From: Pseudomonadota bacterium
Lineage (GTDB): Bacteria > Pseudomonadota > Alphaproteobacteria > Sphingomonadales > Sphingomonadaceae
NCBI GenBank assembly: GCA_023394965.1
Contig: JAEWZX010000031.1
Span: 1-9,236, forward strand
DNA: 9,236 nucleotides
Reading direction: 5' to 3'
Positions within the stretch are counted from its first letter, which is position 1. Every line of letters starts with the position of its first letter. The notes under the pieces were generated by a model that saw only the letters and a program-made list of their open reading frames with translations, had not been told where the DNA came from and made no database searches. This document shows, piece by piece, positions 7,501 to 9,236 of this stretch. The position numbers and the translations under genes were made by a program.

Positions 7501-7565
7501 AGGTCCACCACCGCATCGATAGCTGCCGCCTGGTGCTGGAGGTCGGGTTCGAACTTGAATTTCAT
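4563..7565 (-). CDS. res: Type III restriction endonuclease subunit Res
   Basis: A 1000-aa superfamily-2 helicase/nuclease subunit of a type III restriction-modification system. In these systems Res joins Mod, uses ATP to communicate between two target sites, and cuts about 25 bp from the site. Visible motifs are METGTGKTYVYL (104-115, Walker A), IVDEPQS (226-232, with DEPQ in place of DEAD/DEAH), SATH (257-260, motif III), SALREGWDNPNVFQI (539-553, motif V) and RRRQSIGRGLRL (564-575, motif VI). The C-terminal nuclease has NPDW (937-940) and SESKG with Glu957 and Lys959, a PD-(D/E)xK site. The length is normal for the family and no stop or frameshift was seen. The start MKFKFEPDLQ at 7565 is preferred over an in-frame ATG at 7772, which would add 69 low-complexity residues encoded inside mod. 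The gap to mod is 16 bp. Because mod is disrupted upstream, Res probably has no specificity partner and is silent. Confidence 0.93.
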   Translation of the reverse strand: MKFKFEPDLQHQAAAIDAVVDLFAGQEEKQSLFTIAPKQVEGELEYNEKLLGYANRCDLLPEQILENLHVVQDRNALPTSPELEVKGGRRSGEGDYGMDFTVEMETGTGKTYVYLRSIFELNRRYGFTKFVIVVPSVAIREGVKKTIEQTRDHFRQLYDGVPFESFVYDSSDLSRIIDFASSSSIRVMIATVQSLGSKAAVFQQAREQTRDIPGVEWVKSTRPILIVDEPQSTGRTADSAGRKIMRAMEPLASIGYSATHEFDFHSIYRLDAFDAHERGLVKSIEVDGARIQDAENSPYVKLLEVETKKGQLPRARVEIARQQAGSVSRKAVWVDDGSVLSDDHISGGRSIYADYRIGLIQKMGQSAGTMQLMVPGKGVETLEIGDSHGDVDANSLSRAMIRQTIEHHFKKELRNRPLGIKTLSLFFLEAVKDYREYENGEAKPGPLAVIFEEEYAKQAARPEFQSLFADVPADPASAHGGYFSQDRNGTFTEPTLNAAGELSNARSREDAERTFDLIMKDKERLLDEAEPLRFLFSHSALREGWDNPNVFQICSLREMASETRRRQSIGRGLRLCVDNEGQRRRDEGLNVLTVVAQESYADYADGLQKEIEKELKVKLGLVTVDLFAGLTYPLPDGETGTLKVNESRAIFEGLLGAGLIEENGKAREELRTALATNTVPLPDDLPDDARKLVRERLTRIARKLPIRDARAKGQVKLNLAVLEGHDFQELWKRISRKTTYRLDFDDAALVARCAKAMADMPCPGEARVTFELADMLIGREGVTGEKRSMSAPQRLTTAKLDLPDLLGELQNRTELPRKVIADILVQSGRLEDATINPSAFVDAAVAIIQAGKRLMMTDGIVYKPLDEWWAQDLFHEEEEVPLERLVKVSKAPLDHIVTDSTTVEAPLAQALNMSGAIKVFAKLPQGFKITTPLGTYNPDWAIVREHDGSEDVYLVSESKGDLNTLREAEKAQIACGKAHFHSLNVPFVTATNLDGILAQV

Positions 7566-7581
7566 GGTCGCGCCCCGCCGA

Positions 7582-9111
7582 TTAGATACTGGCGATCTTG
7601 GCGATACGGTCGCCCAGACGCTGGCGGAGGATTGCGGCAAGATTGGCCTTGGTCGCGGCGCGGTTGCCGTCGCTGCCGATCCCGCTGTCTTTGAAGTAGA
7701 CCGTGGTCTGCGAGGGATCGAGCTCGTCGACCCAGTCTGCCGTTCCCTGCCCAAGCTCTTCGGCCTGCTCATCAGCGATGTTGCCGAGGCACACCATCAG
7801 CGCGCCGCCGCCGAGAGCATGGATAGTCTGTCCGGCAATCTCGCGCGTCTCTTCCGGCATGGTCAGGTCGATGCCGGTCTTGAGCAGCAGTTCCACCAGC
7901 AGGTCTTCCTCGCTGCGATCGGGCAACACATTGTCGACCGCATCAAGAATGCTCGCTTTGAGGTTATCTGGATCGGGCTGCCAGGGTTTCAGGTTGGATG
8001 TTGAGAGCTTGTAGACACGGAAGCCAGTATCGAGGTCGGCGTCTGGGTGTTCTTCCCGCGTTTTCTCTCCGGCGCGCCGGAGGCGCTCTTTCGTGAGTTC
8101 CGCGATATTTAGAGGCTTTCCTAATTTCTCAAGGAAACGAACAGCAGTCTTTTGGTCGCGGTTATTCGGGTCCAGCGGTTCCGGCAGTTGCACTGTCAAA
8201 AAGCGGATGTTTCCTGCTGCAGCCGCATTCCGCTTCATTACTGCATGAGCGCTAGATCCCGAACCTGCGAAAAAGTCTAAGACAATATCACCGTCGACCG
8301 CGCTCTGTTCTATAACCTTTTCAAGAAGTGCAACCGGCTTCGGAAAATCGAAGACCCTTTCCTCAAATAATTCGGAAATGTCTTTCGTCCCATGACGGGT
8401 GAAAATTCCGTCGCCAAATATACTACCAACCCCTGTATAGGAGGAAGATAGTTCGGATAAAAAGGCTTTGCGTCTTGGGCGCCCAGAATCGTCGGATGGC
8501 CAAAGGATACGATCCTCCCCGATGAGTTTCCCCATGGTATTTCGGTCATAACGCCATCCAAGAGGTGGACACCCGTAATTGACCTTCGTCTCTGGGTGAA
8601 CAAGGTCGTAATGCAGGTTCGGTCGTCGATCCTTCGTGGCCAAACCAACCATGTTTGCACTTACCCAATCTCCCCGTGGATCATCATCGGGGTTTGAGTA
8701 TTGGTCAGTTTTCCGCTCTTCCCCGCGAAGCGACGAGCCATATACCAAGAGATATTCGTGATCGTTCGATACGCCCTTTTCAGGGCGATTATCTTTATTT
8801 TGCCGGCTTTTCCAAATCAGTGTTGAAACGGCTGACTCGTCTCCGAAAACTTCACGCATAATAGATTGAAGGGAAGGCATTTCCACATCATCAATGCTTA
8901 CGACAATAATACCCTCATCTGCCAGAAGCTCCTTCGCCAATAGCAATCGAGGATAGATCATATTCATCCAATTCGTATGAAATCGCCCTCCAGCTTCTTT
9001 GTTAGTCGTGAGCGCTTCGCTCTCGAAAGATTTCTGTCCGGATACCCAAAGGTAATTGTCTAGTGAACTCTTATAGTCATCGGGATAAACAAAATCGCCG
9101 CCAGTATTGTA
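7582..9111 (-). pseudogene. mod: Type III DNA methyltransferase subunit Mod, 5' part cut off by an insertion sequence
   Basis: The 3' part of a beta-class adenine-N6 methyltransferase (about 509 codons remain; full Mod proteins are usually 600-700 aa). The frame is open from 9210, but homology begins at Tyr (codon 9109-9111): YNTGGDFVYPDDY, which should follow DPP in the catalytic DPPY motif. The D-P-P residues are replaced by IS-derived FESDS. Further typical segments follow: GRFHTNWMNMIYPRLLLAK, IVVSIDDVEM, a variable target-recognition region (about 50-200 counted from the ATG at 8967), then KPVALLEKVI and the S-adenosylmethionine motif LDFFAGSGSSAHAV (about 230-243). The first in-frame ATG is 8967. 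It lies inside the conserved domain and its nearest GGAGG is about 20 nt away, so a protein made from it would lack the catalytic motif. The missing 5' part, if it survives, lies beyond the IS outside the window. The 3' end is 16 bp from res, which mod would normally precede in an operon. Confidence 0.88.
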
Positions 9112-9112
9112 A

Positions 9113-9236
9113 GAGTCTGACTCGAAACTATCTGGCGTAAGTTCATAGGCTTGCCAGTCTGCGAGTGAGCATCTGCACGGCCGCGGTGAAGAGCCAGCAC
9201 CGGGCTGATGCTATGGTGGTCTCGAAGTCTTTAGCG
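9113..9236 (-). mobile_element. 3' end of an IS5-family-like insertion sequence (partial)
   Basis: The right edge holds the terminal part of an insertion sequence whose transposase is read on the minus strand. The probable outer terminal repeat, read inwards from 9113 on the plus strand, begins GAGTCTGACTCGAAACTATC; its first 11 bases are an odd palindrome (GAGTC-T-GACTC). The base sequence at the junction with mod is TTA/TA (9110-9112), consistent with the short TA or TNA target duplications known for IS427/IS1031-type IS5 elements. The exact boundary and duplication cannot be fixed without the other end of the element, which lies outside the window. Confidence 0.75.
9143..9236 (-). CDS. Transposase C-terminal fragment, IS5-family-like (partial, 5' end outside window)
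   Basis: The frame entering from the right edge encodes AKDFETTIASARCWLF, then TAAVQMLTRRLASL and a TGA stop (9143-9145). This matches the well-known C-terminal pattern of IS5-family transposases of the DDE type (FExTIASAxAWLxIASxQLxTRRLA). About 30 residues are visible; the catalytic residues lie outside the window, so activity cannot be judged. The stop is about 30 bp inside the IS end, a normal spacing. The gene points in the same direction as mod and res, so read-through from the IS could reach res. Confidence 0.8.
   Translation of the reverse strand, partial: AKDFETTIASARCWLFTAAVQMLTRRLASL

Noticed and set aside
7107..7694. Long plus-strand open frames opposite res and mod (also 4488-5123, 5952-6377 and 6402-7019)
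   Set aside because: They mirror GC-rich codons of a clearly homologous minus-strand gene and show no domain or ribosome binding site.
7566..7772. N-terminal extension of Res to an ATG at 7772
   Set aside because: The extra 69 residues are low-complexity, lie inside the mod coding sequence and do not resemble Res; MKFKFEPDLQ at 7565 is the family-like start.
8772..8787. Hairpin CGCCCT-TTTC-AGGGCG inside mod
   Set aside because: A 6-bp stem within coding sequence with no U-run on either strand; probably chance.
7582..8967. Treating the ATG at 8967 as the real start of a complete 461-aa Mod
   Set aside because: Homology continues upstream to YNTGG at 9111, and the start would fall in the middle of a conserved helix; the gene is cut by the IS.

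Overview
The window is accessory DNA from an alphaproteobacterium. Sphingomonadales such as Sphingomonas, Novosphingobium or Erythrobacter relatives fit best. This rests on moderately high GC, the codon use, and a recombinase plus RepB-like ParB gene set that I associate with alphaproteobacterial mobile elements; the lineage is an inference. No core housekeeping gene, tRNA or rRNA was seen.

Left part (1-3933): a perfect 34-bp tandem array runs off the left edge (1-124). A compact minus-strand operon is read towards it: a large serine recombinase (3501 to 1921), a ParB/RepB-like protein (1924 to 1052) and a second, more divergent ParB/RepB-like protein (1050 to 163). The genes are coupled by a 4-bp overlap and a 1-bp gap. 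A small helix-turn-helix protein (3544-3933, plus strand) is divergent from the recombinase across only 42 bp and is a good candidate for the module's regulator. It is followed by a convincing rho-independent terminator. This reads as a mobile-element control/integration module in which site-specific recombination may be tied to ParB-type DNA binding, with the 34-bp array as a possible binding site.

Middle (3934-4562): about 630 bp without a credible gene. It is poorer in GC and holds the terminator and an inverted repeat with two alternative pairings.

Right part (4563-9236): a minus-strand type III restriction-modification locus, mod followed by res. Res is complete (1000 aa), with helicase motifs and a C-terminal PD-(D/E)xK site. 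Mod is broken. Its reading frame enters from an insertion sequence whose 3' end (the C-terminus of an IS5-family-like transposase and a terminal repeat) occupies the right edge. The IS sits exactly inside the codons of the catalytic DPPY motif, leaving only YNTGG onwards. The methyltransferase is therefore very probably inactive, and Res has lost the partner it needs for DNA recognition. The 5' half of the remaining mod is clearly poorer in GC than its 3' end and res, suggesting an exchanged target-recognition region.

The two most interesting points are the recombinase-ParB-ParB-repeat module and the IS insertion in the catalytic motif of mod.
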